Shown: positions 1 to 8,418, counted from the stretch's first letter. The stretch is DNA of 42,086 bases from an uncultured Mycoplasmatota bacterium (GCA_900553395.1 USDJ01000011.1:1-42086), one strand, 5' to 3'. Translations and numbers: made by a program. Notes: generated by a model from the letters alone, not told the origin.

Positions 1-1210
1 ATGGATCTATTATTTTTATATGATTGCCAGGAAGTGGTATTCCTATAGATCCACTCTTATTATATCTACTAGGCCCAAGACAAACAGCGGATAATGCTTC
101 TGTTAAACCATATCCTTGCACAATTTTAATATTATTTCCATGACTCAACATATATTTATTTACTTTATCTTCAAGAGGTTTAGGTAATGAATCTCCACCA
201 CATATCAAATACTTTATAAAAGATAAATCAAGGTTTGGCTCATTATTACTATTTACTAAAGCTTCATATAATGTTGGAACTCCAAGTACTATTGAAGGTT
301 TAGTTTTACGTAATAAAGTATCAAACTTTTTAGCATCAAATTGTGGTACTAAAATAGAAGTAAATCCAAGAGAGATTTGAGTATGCATACTAACAGCTAA
401 GCCAAATCCGTGAAAATTAGGCATAATAGCTAAACACTTATCGCCGACCACCATATCTTTTAATACCTTTTTCTCTTGCTTAGTAATTAGTATAAATGCT
501 CTATTTTGTAACACGACATTTTTAGGTTTACCACTAGTACCACCGCTATGTAATATTACTGCTGGAGTATTTTTACCATATTTTGATTTAATATCTAAGC
601 TTTTATTTTTTGATAGATTCAAAAATTTATTCCAAGAAATAAAGAAATTATTCTTAGGGTATTTTTTATATTTCCTTCCTTTAGTAAAATAATATCCAAT
701 TTTTAACGCTTTAGTCATATAGCTTGAAATTGATGTAAATATAACCTTTTTTACATTTGTTTCACCTATAATATCTTTAATCTTTGAATAAAACATATCA
801 GTTGCAACCAAATATTTACTATTAGTAGAATTTAAACTATCCTTTATCTCTTCACTAGATGATAAAGGATGAACCATACTTGCTATAACGCCTAATTTAT
901 TTAAAGCATAAACAGCTATCAAAGCCTCTGGAGTATTAGGCATCAAAATCGTTACTATATCACCTTTATATATTCCAAGCTCTTTAAAAGAAATTGCTGC
1001 TCTATCTATTTCATTAATGAATTTTTTATACTTCATCTTAGTAGAAAAATATTGAATAGCTATGTTATTTGGATATTTTTTTGAAGCTTTCAATATTTGT
1101 TCATACATACTAATATTTGGAATATTAATATTTAAATCATTCTCGGTATAATACTTATTCCAAGGTGAAGGTATACTTTTTTTCCTTCTAAAAACATCAA
1201 ATATGCTCAT
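1..1210 (-). CDS. Acyl-CoA synthetase (AMP-forming), partial
   Basis: N-terminal 403 residues of an AMP-binding ligase; the gene continues past base 1. Enzymes of this family activate a carboxylate with ATP to an acyl-adenylate and pass it to CoA. The sequence shows the phosphate-binding signature LHSGGTSGKPK near residue 220, an NFHGFG segment near 265 and the adenylation motif GYGLTEA near 368. The region 120-180 is typical of long- or medium-chain fatty acid ligases, but the substrate cannot be read from sequence. The start at 1210 follows GGTGATAAT. It lies 67 bases after the tRNA terminator and so probably has its own promoter. The C-terminal subdomain is outside the window. Confidence 0.88.
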   Translation of the reverse strand, partial: MSIFDVFRRKKSIPSPWNKYYTENDLNINIPNISMYEQILKASKKYPNNIAIQYFSTKMKYKKFINEIDRAAISFKELGIYKGDIVTILMPNTPEALIAVYALNKLGVIASMVHPLSSSEEIKDSLNSTNSKYLVATDMFYSKIKDIIGETNVKKVIFTSISSYMTKALKIGYYFTKGRKYKKYPKNNFFISWNKFLNLSKNKSLDIKSKYGKNTPAVILHSGGTSGKPKNVVLQNRAFILITKQEKKVLKDMVVGDKCLAIMPNFHGFGLAVSMHTQISLGFTSILVPQFDAKKFDTLLRKTKPSIVLGVPTLYEALVNSNNEPNLDLSFIKYLICGGDSLPKPLEDKVNKYMLSHGNNIKIVQGYGLTEALSAVCLGPSRYNKSGSIGIPLPGNHIKIIDP

Positions 1211-1277
1211 ATTATCACCATTCTTATCTTAATATATTATATACATAATTATATCAAAACAGAATTATTATGGCAAG

Positions 1278-1300
1278 AAAAAAAGCCTTAAGGCTTTAAA
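1278..1300 (-). terminator. Rho-independent terminator after tRNA-Ser
   Basis: A perfect palindrome AAAGCCTTAAGGCTTT at 1282-1297 runs into a T tract on the minus strand (A tract 1278-1284 on plus). It sits 11 bases downstream of the tRNA CCA end. Confidence 0.8.
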
Positions 1301-1308
1301 ATCTAAAA

Positions 1309-1399
1309 TGGCGGAGCAGGAGGGATTCGAACCCTCGCACCAGTCTCCCGGTCTACACCCTTAGCAGGGGCGCCTCTTCGGCCTCTTGAGTACTACTCC
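1309..1399 (-). tRNA. tRNA-Ser (anticodon GCU)
   Basis: A 91-nt class II tRNA with encoded CCA. The acceptor strands GGAGTAG and CTGCTCC pair with one G-U wobble, the discriminator is G, and the anticodon stem CGCCC/GGGTG encloses the loop CTGCTAA, giving anticodon GCT (reads AGC/AGU). A long variable arm is present, as expected for serine, and the T arm carries GGTTCGAATCC. It has its own promoter and terminator. Confidence 0.97.
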
Positions 1400-1413
1400 A
1401 GAACCACATATAG

Positions 1414-1442
1414 ATTATAACATAAATAAAACTTTGTTTCAA
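1414..1442 (-). promoter_or_regulatory. Promoter of tRNA-Ser
   Basis: Minus strand: -35 TTGAAA (1437-1442), 17-base spacer, -10 TATAAT (1414-1419) preceded by TG one base away (extended -10). It is placed correctly for a start just ahead of the tRNA 5' end. Confidence 0.85.
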
Positions 1443-1492
1443 TATTAAAGTTCTATTTTTTTCAAATTTAATTGAAGATGAATATTTTTATA

Positions 1493-2143
1493 TTAAGCAG
1501 CCATTTTTCTATTCATTTTTTGTAATATTTTTTGTTCTTTTCTTGAAACTTGTACTTGACTTATGCCTACTATTTTTGAAGTCTCAGACTGTGTTAAATC
1601 CTTAAAATACCTATTTTCAATTATTTCTTTTTCTTCAGCATTCAATGAATTTAATGCATCTTTTAACATCAACAAATCGTCAACATTATCCTCCGTTCCT
1701 ATTATATCTTCTAAAGTAAGCTCCTTGCCTTCATCGCAAATAGGCTCAGATATACTCCTTACTTTGTTTAAACTCATCAAGGCTTCTGAAACTAGAAACT
1801 CCGGAATTTCTAGAAAACTTGCTATTTCACTTACACTTGGTTCTTTCATTAATTTTTGGGTAAGTAAAACATATGCCTTTTCTATTTTTAGATTTAATTT
1901 AGAAATTTCTCTACTTACCTTTAAACCTTTATCTTCACGGACTAATTTCTTCATTTCACCTAAAATATAAGAAAATGCATAAGTTGTAAATTTACAACCC
2001 ATATTAGGATTATACATTTTAAAAGCCTTAATCATTCCGAGTCTACCAGCTTGATATAGATCTTCTTTATATGGATAATTTTTAAAAAAGTTAGCAGCAT
2101 AATAAATAAGTCTTTGATTTTCAAATATTATTTTTTCATCCAT
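1493..2143 (-). CDS. sigF: Sporulation-type sigma factor (SigF/SigG/SigB class)
   Basis: 216-aa sigma-70 family protein that would direct RNA polymerase to a stress or developmental regulon. Region 2 is at residues 25-70 (EDLYQAGRLGMIKAF, then FTTYAFSYILGEMKK), region 3 at about 75-125, and region 4 with its helix-turn-helix at about 170-212 (LTQSETSKIVGISQVQVSR, close to the SigF/SigG C-terminus). The start at 2143 follows AAGGTGAAATT, which overlaps the stop of the upstream STAS gene, so the two are translationally coupled. In Bacillus the order is spoIIAA-spoIIAB-sigF; here the kinase gene spoIIAB is absent. SigF is inferred from context; SigG or SigB class cannot be excluded. Confidence 0.85.
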   Translation of the reverse strand: MDEKIIFENQRLIYYAANFFKNYPYKEDLYQAGRLGMIKAFKMYNPNMGCKFTTYAFSYILGEMKKLVREDKGLKVSREISKLNLKIEKAYVLLTQKLMKEPSVSEIASFLEIPEFLVSEALMSLNKVRSISEPICDEGKELTLEDIIGTEDNVDDLLMLKDALNSLNAEEKEIIENRYFKDLTQSETSKIVGISQVQVSRKEQKILQKMNRKMAA

Positions 2144-2147
2144 AATT

Positions 2148-2495
2148 TCACCTTAAGTTTAATATTTTTATAGCACTTAGTTCATCTTTGGTTTCATAAA
2201 CATAATTTATTAGCCTACTGCTTTTTAGCTTTTTTCTTATTTTATCGTTATTTCCACAAAACATGCTTCTACCATTATTACTCTTACATAATTCATAATT
2301 GTAAAATATAGTATTTATTCCCTTAATATCTATAGATTTTAAATTAGTAAAATTAAATACTACATTTCTTATTCCATTATTTTTTACTATACTTGTAACT
2401 TTTTTATTTAGCTTTGATATAGTATCTTTGTTCAAATGGCCTCTTAATCTTACAAATAAAATTCCTTTTCTAAACTCAGTACCTACATTTAGCAT
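2148..2495 (-). CDS. STAS-domain anti-anti-sigma factor, SpoIIAA-like, lacking the phospho-serine
   Basis: 115-aa single STAS domain. The family (SpoIIAA, RsbV) frees a sigma factor by binding its anti-sigma kinase, and is switched off by phosphorylation of a Ser in a D-S-[ST]-G-[LV] loop. Here the equivalent loop reads SIDIKGINTI: Asp and Gly are kept but both Ser positions are Ile and Lys. The protein therefore probably cannot be phosphorylated at the usual site. It sits four bases upstream of the sigma gene with no anti-sigma gene between them. The start at 2495 follows GGAAGGTGAATAT. It may act constitutively, bind an unlinked partner, or have changed function. Confidence 0.8.
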   Translation of the reverse strand: MLNVGTEFRKGILFVRLRGHLNKDTISKLNKKVTSIVKNNGIRNVVFNFTNLKSIDIKGINTIFYNYELCKSNNGRSMFCGNNDKIRKKLKSSRLINYVYETKDELSAIKILNLR

Positions 2496-2616
2496 ATATT
2501 CACCTTCCTATTTAATTTAGCACAAAAAATATCTAAATTATACAACTTCGACAAAGTTAGAACTTATTTTCTAATTATATTATTTTATATATAATTCTAT
2601 TTTCCTTCTAAATAAT

Positions 2617-2650
2617 AAAAAAAAATCAACAACTTATGTCATTGATTTTT
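2617..2650 (-). terminator. Terminator of the 82-aa gene
   Basis: Stem AAAAATCAA (2642-2650) with TTGATTTTT (2621-2629), 12-base loop, running into further T residues on the minus strand. The upstream arm overlaps the stop codon of the 82-aa gene. Confidence 0.75.
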
Positions 2651-2887
2651 AATCTTTAAATAGGAAGCTATTTCTTCTTTGTTTATTCTTCTAAATTCTC
2701 GAATAAAACGCTTTTTTAATTCTTTCATTTCTTCATTGGTAGATTTAATTTGCAGCAATAATAACTCATCATTTTTATCCAGTTCATACTGCTCTTCTAA
2801 TAATTTCAAGTTTTTTTTCAAATCGTTAAAACGTATTAGTAATGACAGCATTTGTTCGTTTAGAGTAAACTCTAATTCTTTCTGCAT
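2639..2887 (-). CDS. Small helical protein, unknown
   Basis: 82-aa charged, helical, probably coiled-coil protein (residues 20-65 rich in Leu, Lys and Glu) without signal peptide or membrane segment. I do not recognise a family. I place the start at ATG 2887 and not at the upstream TTG 2899, because GGAGGT lies between them and is correctly spaced for 2887. It appears monocistronic, with a good promoter (2928-2956) and its own terminator, so it is probably well expressed. It separates the 182/127-aa pair from the STAS-sigma pair. Confidence 0.6.
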   Translation of the reverse strand: MQKELEFTLNEQMLSLLIRFNDLKKNLKLLEEQYELDKNDELLLLQIKSTNEEMKELKKRFIREFRRINKEEIASYLKIKNQ

Positions 2888-2927
2888 TAATACCTCCAAC
2901 TTATTTTATTTTCTTTTCTACAAACTA

Positions 2928-2956
2928 ATTTTAATATATAATTTTTTTTTAGTCAA
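2928..2956 (-). promoter_or_regulatory. Promoter of the 82-aa gene
   Basis: Minus strand: -35 TTGACT (2951-2956), 17-base A/T-rich spacer, -10 TAAAAT (2928-2933). It lies just downstream of the terminator at 2961-2983 and 41 bases before the ATG. Confidence 0.75.
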
Positions 2957-2960
2957 GCAA

Positions 2961-2983
2961 AAAGTTATGCTTAGCATAACTTT
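2961..2983 (-). terminator. Terminator of the 182/127-aa pair
   Basis: Perfect 10-bp stem AAAGTTATGC/GCATAACTTT with a 3-base loop, followed by a short T run on the minus strand. It overlaps the stop codon of the 127-aa gene. Confidence 0.65.
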
Positions 2984-3366
2984 CACATTCTAAATCTTCT
3001 AACTGGCTCTGCCATTTCTTCTACACGTTCTCTTTCCATTAAAGCCATATCCATTCCCTCAGTAAAAGTTGCAGCTGCCTCAGGCAAACCTTCATGCTTA
3101 ATACTAAAATAATTATCGGCGTTTTTTCCCGTAAAACTTCCTACTAAATCTTGTACAGATTCTATATCATCAGTTGACATTTTACCTTGCTTAGCTTTAT
3201 TAGCACACAAATCGCCTACTCTTATTAAGATTTCTGGAAATTCGTGAGGATTAACAGCACCAGTTAACTTTGCTTCATAAAATCTATTAAGAGATTCTAA
3301 CACATCATTACTTGGTCTTGATATTGATCTTCCACTCATTTGTGCTTCTAAATTTATCATATTCAT
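2983..3366 (-). CDS. Hypothetical protein (127 aa)
   Basis: Soluble protein of 127 residues, family not recognised. It opens with a Ser/Arg-rich stretch (SGRSISRPS), has a helical middle, and ends in an acidic-to-basic tail (MERERVEEMAEPVRRFRM). No signal peptide, membrane span or catalytic motif is visible. Its ATG overlaps the TGA of the 182-aa gene by four bases, so the two are translationally coupled and likely act together. Confidence 0.65.
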   Translation of the reverse strand: MNMINLEAQMSGRSISRPSNDVLESLNRFYEAKLTGAVNPHEFPEILIRVGDLCANKAKQGKMSTDDIESVQDLVGSFTGKNADNYFSIKHEGLPEAAATFTEGMDMALMERERVEEMAEPVRRFRM

Positions 3367-3911
3367 AATAGTCCTACCTCCGCATCTTGCATAGCTCTTA
3401 TTATAGGTTCTCCATTATTTGTAAAATAAGAGTTAAACATAGTATCTTTACCAACTATATGACTTAAAAGATTAGTTACTAACATTTCCTCTTCTAAATC
3501 AGATATCCCTTCATTCCCAACTAAATAATTAGCTAAAATTTCCGTATATGCAAGATTAAGAGCTCTTAATCTATCATCAGAACTAAATCCAGTAAAAGTA
3601 TTAGTACAAGTAGACATTTGAAGTATCGCCTTCATAAATAAATGATCTATATCATAATCATTTTCTAAATCTCTAGAAAACAATATTTCATTTCTAAACA
3701 AGTCATAATAGTATGTACCTTTTCTTTCATACTTACTTAGTCTTCCAATTTTAACTGTCTTTAACTTTTCACTTAATCTATTTAAATTTATTGCAGGTAA
3801 TTTTTTATGAAAAATCATAACTAGTTCAAATATTTTCATTTTCACGTCTGGAGTTAAATTAGGATTCCTCTGCAAACTTTCTTTTATATCCTCAAGTACT
3901 AAATTATTCAT
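3363..3911 (-). CDS. Hypothetical protein resembling an inactive gluzincin peptidase core
   Basis: 182-aa soluble protein, family not assigned. Residues about 85-150 (DHLFMKAILQM, then LAYTEILANYLV) line up by pattern with the active-site region of the lipoprotein metallopeptidase at 12749-14473 (HETYHLLSYC, then WFNEGAAEYL), but both zinc His and the catalytic Glu of HExxH are missing. If the relation is real this is a pseudo-enzyme, perhaps a scaffold. The start at 3911 follows AAGGTGATAGT and an extended -10 lies upstream. It is the first gene of a two-gene operon. Confidence 0.6.
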   Translation of the reverse strand: MNNLVLEDIKESLQRNPNLTPDVKMKIFELVMIFHKKLPAINLNRLSEKLKTVKIGRLSKYERKGTYYYDLFRNEILFSRDLENDYDIDHLFMKAILQMSTCTNTFTGFSSDDRLRALNLAYTEILANYLVGNEGISDLEEEMLVTNLLSHIVGKDTMFNSYFTNNGEPIIRAMQDAEVGLL

Positions 3912-3929
3912 ACTATCACCTTAATACTA

Positions 3930-3938
3930 ATTATAACA
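3930..3938 (-). promoter_or_regulatory. Extended -10 promoter for the 182/127-aa pair
   Basis: Minus strand TGTTATAAT (extended -10) 19 bases before the start codon; no convincing -35. The upstream T8 tract followed by AAA resembles the element at 9503-9511. Confidence 0.5.
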
Positions 3939-3944
3939 TATTTT

Positions 3945-3986
3945 AAAAAAAAGAAAAGTATTTTTAATTAATTACTTTTTCTTTTT
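3945..3986 (-). terminator. Possible terminator of clpC
   Basis: Imperfect stem pairing AAAAAGTA (from 3980) with TACTTTTC (to 3953), extended through a bulge, and followed by a T tract on the minus strand. It overlaps the clpC stop codon. Confidence 0.4.
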
Positions 3987-6270
3987 CTATATTTTTTATA
4001 TTAATTATTTTTTTATTATTTAATATCTCATTAATTATAATTGGCTCTATTTCGTTTTTTATTAGCTTATCTATCTTCCTAGCTCCAAACTCTTCATAGT
4101 TAGATTCCTTTATCAAACTATCTATTACAGAAGAATTAACTTTAATAATAACTCCTTTATTTTTATATTTAGCTTTTATTTTAGATAATCTGATTTTTAT
4201 AATATTTTTAATAGAATTGTAATTTAAATAATTAAAATTTAATATATTATCTATTCTATTAACAAAAGGAATACTAAAGAATTCTTTTAATTCGCCTTGA
4301 CTCTTAACATCTTTACTAAAACCAATATTCTTACTCATATATCCTACATTTGATGTCATAATAATTATGCAATTGTTAAAATATATGATATCACCTTTAG
4401 AATCTTTTAATTTACCCTCATCTAAAATCTGATAAAACAAATTAATTACAGCTTTATTTGCTTTTTCTATTTCATCTAATATAATGACAGAAAATGGATT
4501 ATCTTTAACTGATTCAAAAATATTTTTATTATCTTTATATCCAACATAACCTGCAGGTGAACCTATAAGTTTACTAACAGAATGTGGTTCACTAAATTCA
4601 CTCATATCTATTTTAACTACATTTTTTACTATATTTTTAGCAAATAATTTAGCTAGTTCTGTTTTTCCTACACCACTTGGACCAACAAACATCATAGAAA
4701 AACACATATTGTCATCTTTAAGTCCTAATTTTAATTTCTTATATATTTTCATTAATTCTTCTATAGACTGGTTTTGTCCTATTATATTATTTTTTAAATC
4801 TTTTTCAAAAGTATCTAACTCTTTTTGATTAAAGTCTTTTAATTCATAAATAGGTATATTTGCTTTCCTACTAATGACATTTATTACGTCCTCTTTAGTT
4901 ACTACTTTATTTTTACTTTGTGTAAGTTCTAGCTCCAGCTTATTGATTTTACTGACAAGTTTGTTCTCTTTTTCCTTATATATAGAGGCATTTTGATAAT
5001 CTTTTTTTAATAAATAATTTTTCTTCAACTTTAATATTTCATTAAGCTCTTTTAAATATTGGTTATACTTCTTATGCTTTTTATTTTCTTTAGTAGCTAC
5101 GTGAGCACATACTTCATCTAATATATCAATTGATTTATCTGGATCAAATCTATTTTTTATATATCTATTAGTAAGCTCTATTATATAGTCAATGATACTA
5201 TCATCTATTTTTGTCTTATGATAAGAACAGTAAGTATCTCTTAGCTTCAATAATATACTTTTTACAGTCTTTCTATCTGGAATACCTACTTCAACTTTTT
5301 GAAATCTTCTATCTAATGCTTTATCTTCACTAATAAATTCTTTATATTCTCTAGTCGTAGTAGCTCCTATACACTTCATTTTATTTCTAGCAAGAGCTGG
5401 TTTAAAAATATTTGAAGCGTCTATAGCACCTTCTGCTCCACCTGCACCAACCAACGTATGTATCTCATCTATAAATAAAATAATATTATCATTTTCTTCT
5501 AATTCTTTTAATATTTTATTTATTCTCTCTTCAAACTCACCTCTATATTTTGTACCAGCTACAGCAGTTGCCATATCTAGGCTTATTATTCTTTTACCTT
5601 TTAACATCTGAGGTACTTCTCCTTGCGCTATTAATCTACTAAGCTCCTCTACTATTGCAGTTTTGCCTACTCCAGCTTCACCTATCAAAATGGGATTATT
5701 TTTCTTACGCCTACATAATATCTCTATTACTTCTCTTATTTCATTATCTCTTCCTATAACAGGATCTAATTTACCTTCTTTAGCTAATTTAGTTAAATCA
5801 ACTCCAAGATCATCAATCAATAAATGCTTAGATTTTGTCTTTTTAACAGGAAATTTATATGCAAATTCATGATATAGTTCATCTAAATCTATTCCCATGC
5901 CTATTAAAATTCTGATTGCTATGCCTTCGCCCTCTTCTAATAGACTAGAAAACAAATGAGATATTGTAACATTACCATTATTATTTTCTTTGCTATCATA
6001 TATGGCATTTTCTATTATTTTTTTTAGCATAGGAGTATATAAAAGACATTCACTTTTTTTAGTCCCTTTACCAACTATATTTATTATTTCACCTTTTAAT
6101 TTATTATAATCCAGATCAAAGTCCTTTAACCTATCACTTATATCATTTTTATCTTTTAATATAGCAAGTAATAAATGTTCACTTCCAACATAAGGATGCC
6201 TTAACAATTGCATTTCCTCTTTAGCACTCATCATAATTTTTCTTGCTTCCTCAGTAAAATTGTTATACAC
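3964..6270 (-). CDS. clpC: ClpC-type AAA+ ATPase (ClpP partner)
   Basis: 768-aa class I Clp unfoldase that feeds proteins to ClpP. It has an N-domain with two Clp repeats (1-145), NBD1 with Walker A GEAGVGKT near 197-204 and Walker B IILFIDE near 263, a short UVR-like middle domain near 420-450 (DYQNASIYKEKE), NBD2 with Walker A GPSGVGKT near 530 and Walker B VIILDE, and an IGF loop (SKNIGFSKD) for ClpP docking, which separates it from ClpB. The start is GTG 6270 behind GGGAGGAATAAT. It lacks the usual ctsR-mcsA-mcsB neighbours; instead a Cse60-like gene precedes it by 64 bases. No CtsR operator is evident. Confidence 0.9.
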   Translation of the reverse strand: MYNNFTEEARKIMMSAKEEMQLLRHPYVGSEHLLLAILKDKNDISDRLKDFDLDYNKLKGEIINIVGKGTKKSECLLYTPMLKKIIENAIYDSKENNNGNVTISHLFSSLLEEGEGIAIRILIGMGIDLDELYHEFAYKFPVKKTKSKHLLIDDLGVDLTKLAKEGKLDPVIGRDNEIREVIEILCRRKKNNPILIGEAGVGKTAIVEELSRLIAQGEVPQMLKGKRIISLDMATAVAGTKYRGEFEERINKILKELEENDNIILFIDEIHTLVGAGGAEGAIDASNIFKPALARNKMKCIGATTTREYKEFISEDKALDRRFQKVEVGIPDRKTVKSILLKLRDTYCSYHKTKIDDSIIDYIIELTNRYIKNRFDPDKSIDILDEVCAHVATKENKKHKKYNQYLKELNEILKLKKNYLLKKDYQNASIYKEKENKLVSKINKLELELTQSKNKVVTKEDVINVISRKANIPIYELKDFNQKELDTFEKDLKNNIIGQNQSIEELMKIYKKLKLGLKDDNMCFSMMFVGPSGVGKTELAKLFAKNIVKNVVKIDMSEFSEPHSVSKLIGSPAGYVGYKDNKNIFESVKDNPFSVIILDEIEKANKAVINLFYQILDEGKLKDSKGDIIYFNNCIIIMTSNVGYMSKNIGFSKDVKSQGELKEFFSIPFVNRIDNILNFNYLNYNSIKNIIKIRLSKIKAKYKNKGVIIKVNSSVIDSLIKESNYEEFGARKIDKLIKNEIEPIIINEILNNKKIINIKNIEKEKVIN

Positions 6271-6334
6271 ATTATTCCTCCCTTTAATATTCTATGTATA
6301 TAATGAATAAAATAAATACTTTTTAAACAACAAA

Positions 6335-6505
6335 TTATCTATATAAAATTAATGCACTAAAACAGTAAATTTGATCCTCACCAGATACAGAAGTAGATAC
6401 TTGAAATTTAATATCCATAAGCTCCACTTCATTTTCACTCAAAAACTTATTAATGCTTTTTTCTAAATCTAATTCATGTGACTCATCAAATAATTTTACC
6501 TTCAT
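6335..6505 (-). CDS. Cse60-family small sporulation-associated protein
   Basis: A short gene of 56 codons. The product begins MKVKLFDESHELDLEKSINK and ends with GEDQIYCFSALILYR, the pattern of the Cse60 family (Firmicute proteins of about 60 aa, sigma-E-controlled in Bacillus, biochemical role unknown). The start at 6505 has GGTGAT six bases upstream, but this site lies inside the 3' arm of the hairpin at 6506-6540. It precedes clpC and may share its transcript. Together with the SpoIIAA/sigma pair it is one of few sporulation-linked traces in the window. Confidence 0.8.
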   Translation of the reverse strand: MKVKLFDESHELDLEKSINKFLSENEVELMDIKFQVSTSVSGEDQIYCFSALILYR

Positions 6506-6540
6506 AAAAAAATCACCACTATTATTTTAATAGTGATGAT
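6506..6540 (-). terminator. Terminator hairpin that includes the RBS of the Cse60-like gene
   Basis: 13-bp stem (6528-6540 with 6512-6524, one G-U wobble), 3-base loop, then T6-7. It follows the M23 gene stop by 16 bases. The GGTGAT ribosome site of the next gene lies in the descending arm and the T tract abuts its ATG. Confidence 0.75.
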
Positions 6541-6556
6541 AATATTTTTTTGTCGA

Positions 6557-7783
6557 TTAATATCTAGATGTTCTATCATAATACCAACCGCCTAAAGCTG
6601 GTAAATTTAAAACTTCTCTTGGATTAAAACTTTTAGATGAAAATCTTGAGTAATAATATAAACCTGCTGGAATATTTGTAGTTGATATTTGAATATGTAA
6701 GTGAGTTCCCGTTGAACAACTATCCCAAGTTTCTATGTTAGGATTTCCACCTACTGTAGCAATTACCGTATTAGTTGTAACTACATCACCTACTTTAACA
6801 TTAATAGATGCTAAATGCAAATATCCTGTAGTATAGGCTTTTCCATTAATTGAATGATGAATATACACATAATTTCCACCACAACTAGACCTTTCAGTTA
6901 TATATGAAACTCTTCCATCAGCCATAGCATATACAGGTGCACCATGACCCATACCAGCTATATCCATTCCATAATGCATTTGTGAATATCCCCATACATT
7001 ATAAATTCCATAATTAGATGATATATATCCAACAGTTGTTGGCCTATAAAAAGCTGTTCCTATTGGAAGCTTATCTCTTCCACAATTACTAACATCTTCA
7101 TCCAAATTACATTTATATATATTCTCATAAGTATTTATAAGCTTTTTCATAGATTTAATATCGTCTTCTAAACTTGTATTTTCATCCATAATTTCACCTA
7201 ATTGATTTCCTAAAGATGTAAGTTCATTTTCAAGTGATTTTTGCTTATTATTTAATTCGACTTGTTTATTAGCTAAATCTTTCTTCTTTTGTTCACTTTC
7301 TTTGATTGTAGCATTATATTCATCTATTAGCTTATCATTGTAATTAGATAATTGTTCAGCTATAGCCATTCTATATATAAAATCAGTAAAATCGACTGCA
7401 TTAAATACATACTCAAGATAAGCAGATTCACCATTTGACAATTGATAATAATTTATAATCTGTTTTATTTCCTTTTGCTTTAATTTTATCTCTTCATTTA
7501 GTCTTTCTATTTCTTCACCTAACTTAACAGTTTCATCTTGAATATTTACTATTTCTTGATTAATAGCTGCAATATTATTTCTCTTTTGTTCTATTTGCTT
7601 TTCTGTTAATTCTTTTTGGCTTTTTCCTTCACTTAATTCTTTTTCTTTAGCTGCTAACTCTTCTTTTAAATTTCTTAAAGTTTTAGCGTGTACAATTCTT
7701 GAATCAGATGAAAAAGAAAAACTAACAACTAGCAATAATATTACTAACAATAAATAGCTACTCTTTTTTAAAATATTCTTCAT
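6557..7783 (-). CDS. Secreted coiled-coil M23 peptidase (PcsB/CwlO/EnvC-like)
   Basis: 408-aa exported murein hydrolase. A signal peptide (residues 1-33, basic start then VILLLVVSFSF) is followed by a long coiled coil (about 35-215) and a C-terminal LytM/M23 zinc endopeptidase domain (about 245-400). The zinc ligands are visible as HYGMD (HxxxD) and THLHIQ (HxH). The arrangement matches proteins controlled by FtsEX at division, but no ftsEX is in the window. The start at 7783 overlaps the upstream TAA by one base (TAATG), so it is coupled to the YgjP-like gene. A terminator follows. Confidence 0.88.
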   Translation of the reverse strand: MKNILKKSSYLLLVILLLVVSFSFSSDSRIVHAKTLRNLKEELAAKEKELSEGKSQKELTEKQIEQKRNNIAAINQEIVNIQDETVKLGEEIERLNEEIKLKQKEIKQIINYYQLSNGESAYLEYVFNAVDFTDFIYRMAIAEQLSNYNDKLIDEYNATIKESEQKKKDLANKQVELNNKQKSLENELTSLGNQLGEIMDENTSLEDDIKSMKKLINTYENIYKCNLDEDVSNCGRDKLPIGTAFYRPTTVGYISSNYGIYNVWGYSQMHYGMDIAGMGHGAPVYAMADGRVSYITERSSCGGNYVYIHHSINGKAYTTGYLHLASINVKVGDVVTTNTVIATVGGNPNIETWDSCSTGTHLHIQISTTNIPAGLYYYSRFSSKSFNPREVLNLPALGGWYYDRTSRY

Positions 7784-8418
7784 TAATCTCTCATCTCTTT
7801 TCTTATTGATTTATAATTTTTACAATACTTTTCTACTAAATTCCAAAAGTCCTTTGAATGATTAAAATAAATAATATGACTAAGCTCGTGAATTATAACA
7901 TAATCTATTTTTGATATATCAAATTCAATAAGTTTAGAATTTAGCGTTATAGTATGATTTACTCTATTGTAAACTCCCCATCTAGTTTTCATACTTCTTA
8001 TCTTCAATATAGGAGATTTTATATCTTCGTTAAAATGATTAAATACATATACAAATCTCTCATCAAAAATTCTTATTATTTCTTCTTTATACCATTTGTT
8101 TAATGATAAAGTATTCTTTGAAAATATTTTATCATCTTTGATATAAGTTGAATTTAATTTCTCATCAAATATAACTTCATACTCTCTTCCTAGATATAAA
8201 AAACTATCTTTTTTTAATTTTTTGTTATTTACTTTAAACAACATTTTTCTCAATGAAGTAATATTACTATCAAGAATTTTTTTTATTTCTCCTTTAGTAG
8301 TGAAATAATTACATGTTACATAAATATTTCCATCTTCTTTTACTCTAATATATAAATTCTTATTATTTTTTTTTGTTATAATAACATCATATAAAGTACC
8401 ATCTATTTCATATTTCAT
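7783..8418 (-). CDS. YgjP-like (DUF45) zinc metallopeptidase
   Basis: 211-aa cytosolic protein of the YgjP/M48-like superfamily. The C-terminal half shows the family signature: TRWGVYN, then YVIIHELSHIIYFNHSKDFW with the HExxH zinc site (HELSH) and a following His in NHSKDFW. The cellular substrate of this family is unsettled. The N-terminal 100 residues form the beta-rich part usual in the family. It overlaps the upstream gene by four bases (ATGA) and the M23 gene by one, so translation is coupled along this operon. Confidence 0.85.
   Translation of the reverse strand: MKYEIDGTLYDVIITKKNNKNLYIRVKEDGNIYVTCNYFTTKGEIKKILDSNITSLRKMLFKVNNKKLKKDSFLYLGREYEVIFDEKLNSTYIKDDKIFSKNTLSLNKWYKEEIIRIFDERFVYVFNHFNEDIKSPILKIRSMKTRWGVYNRVNHTITLNSKLIEFDISKIDYVIIHELSHIIYFNHSKDFWNLVEKYCKNYKSIRKEMRD

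Noticed and set aside
6271..6334. CtsR operator before clpC
   Set aside because: No GGTCAAA-type heptamer repeats are present; the stretch is plain A/T-rich sequence plus a ribosome site.
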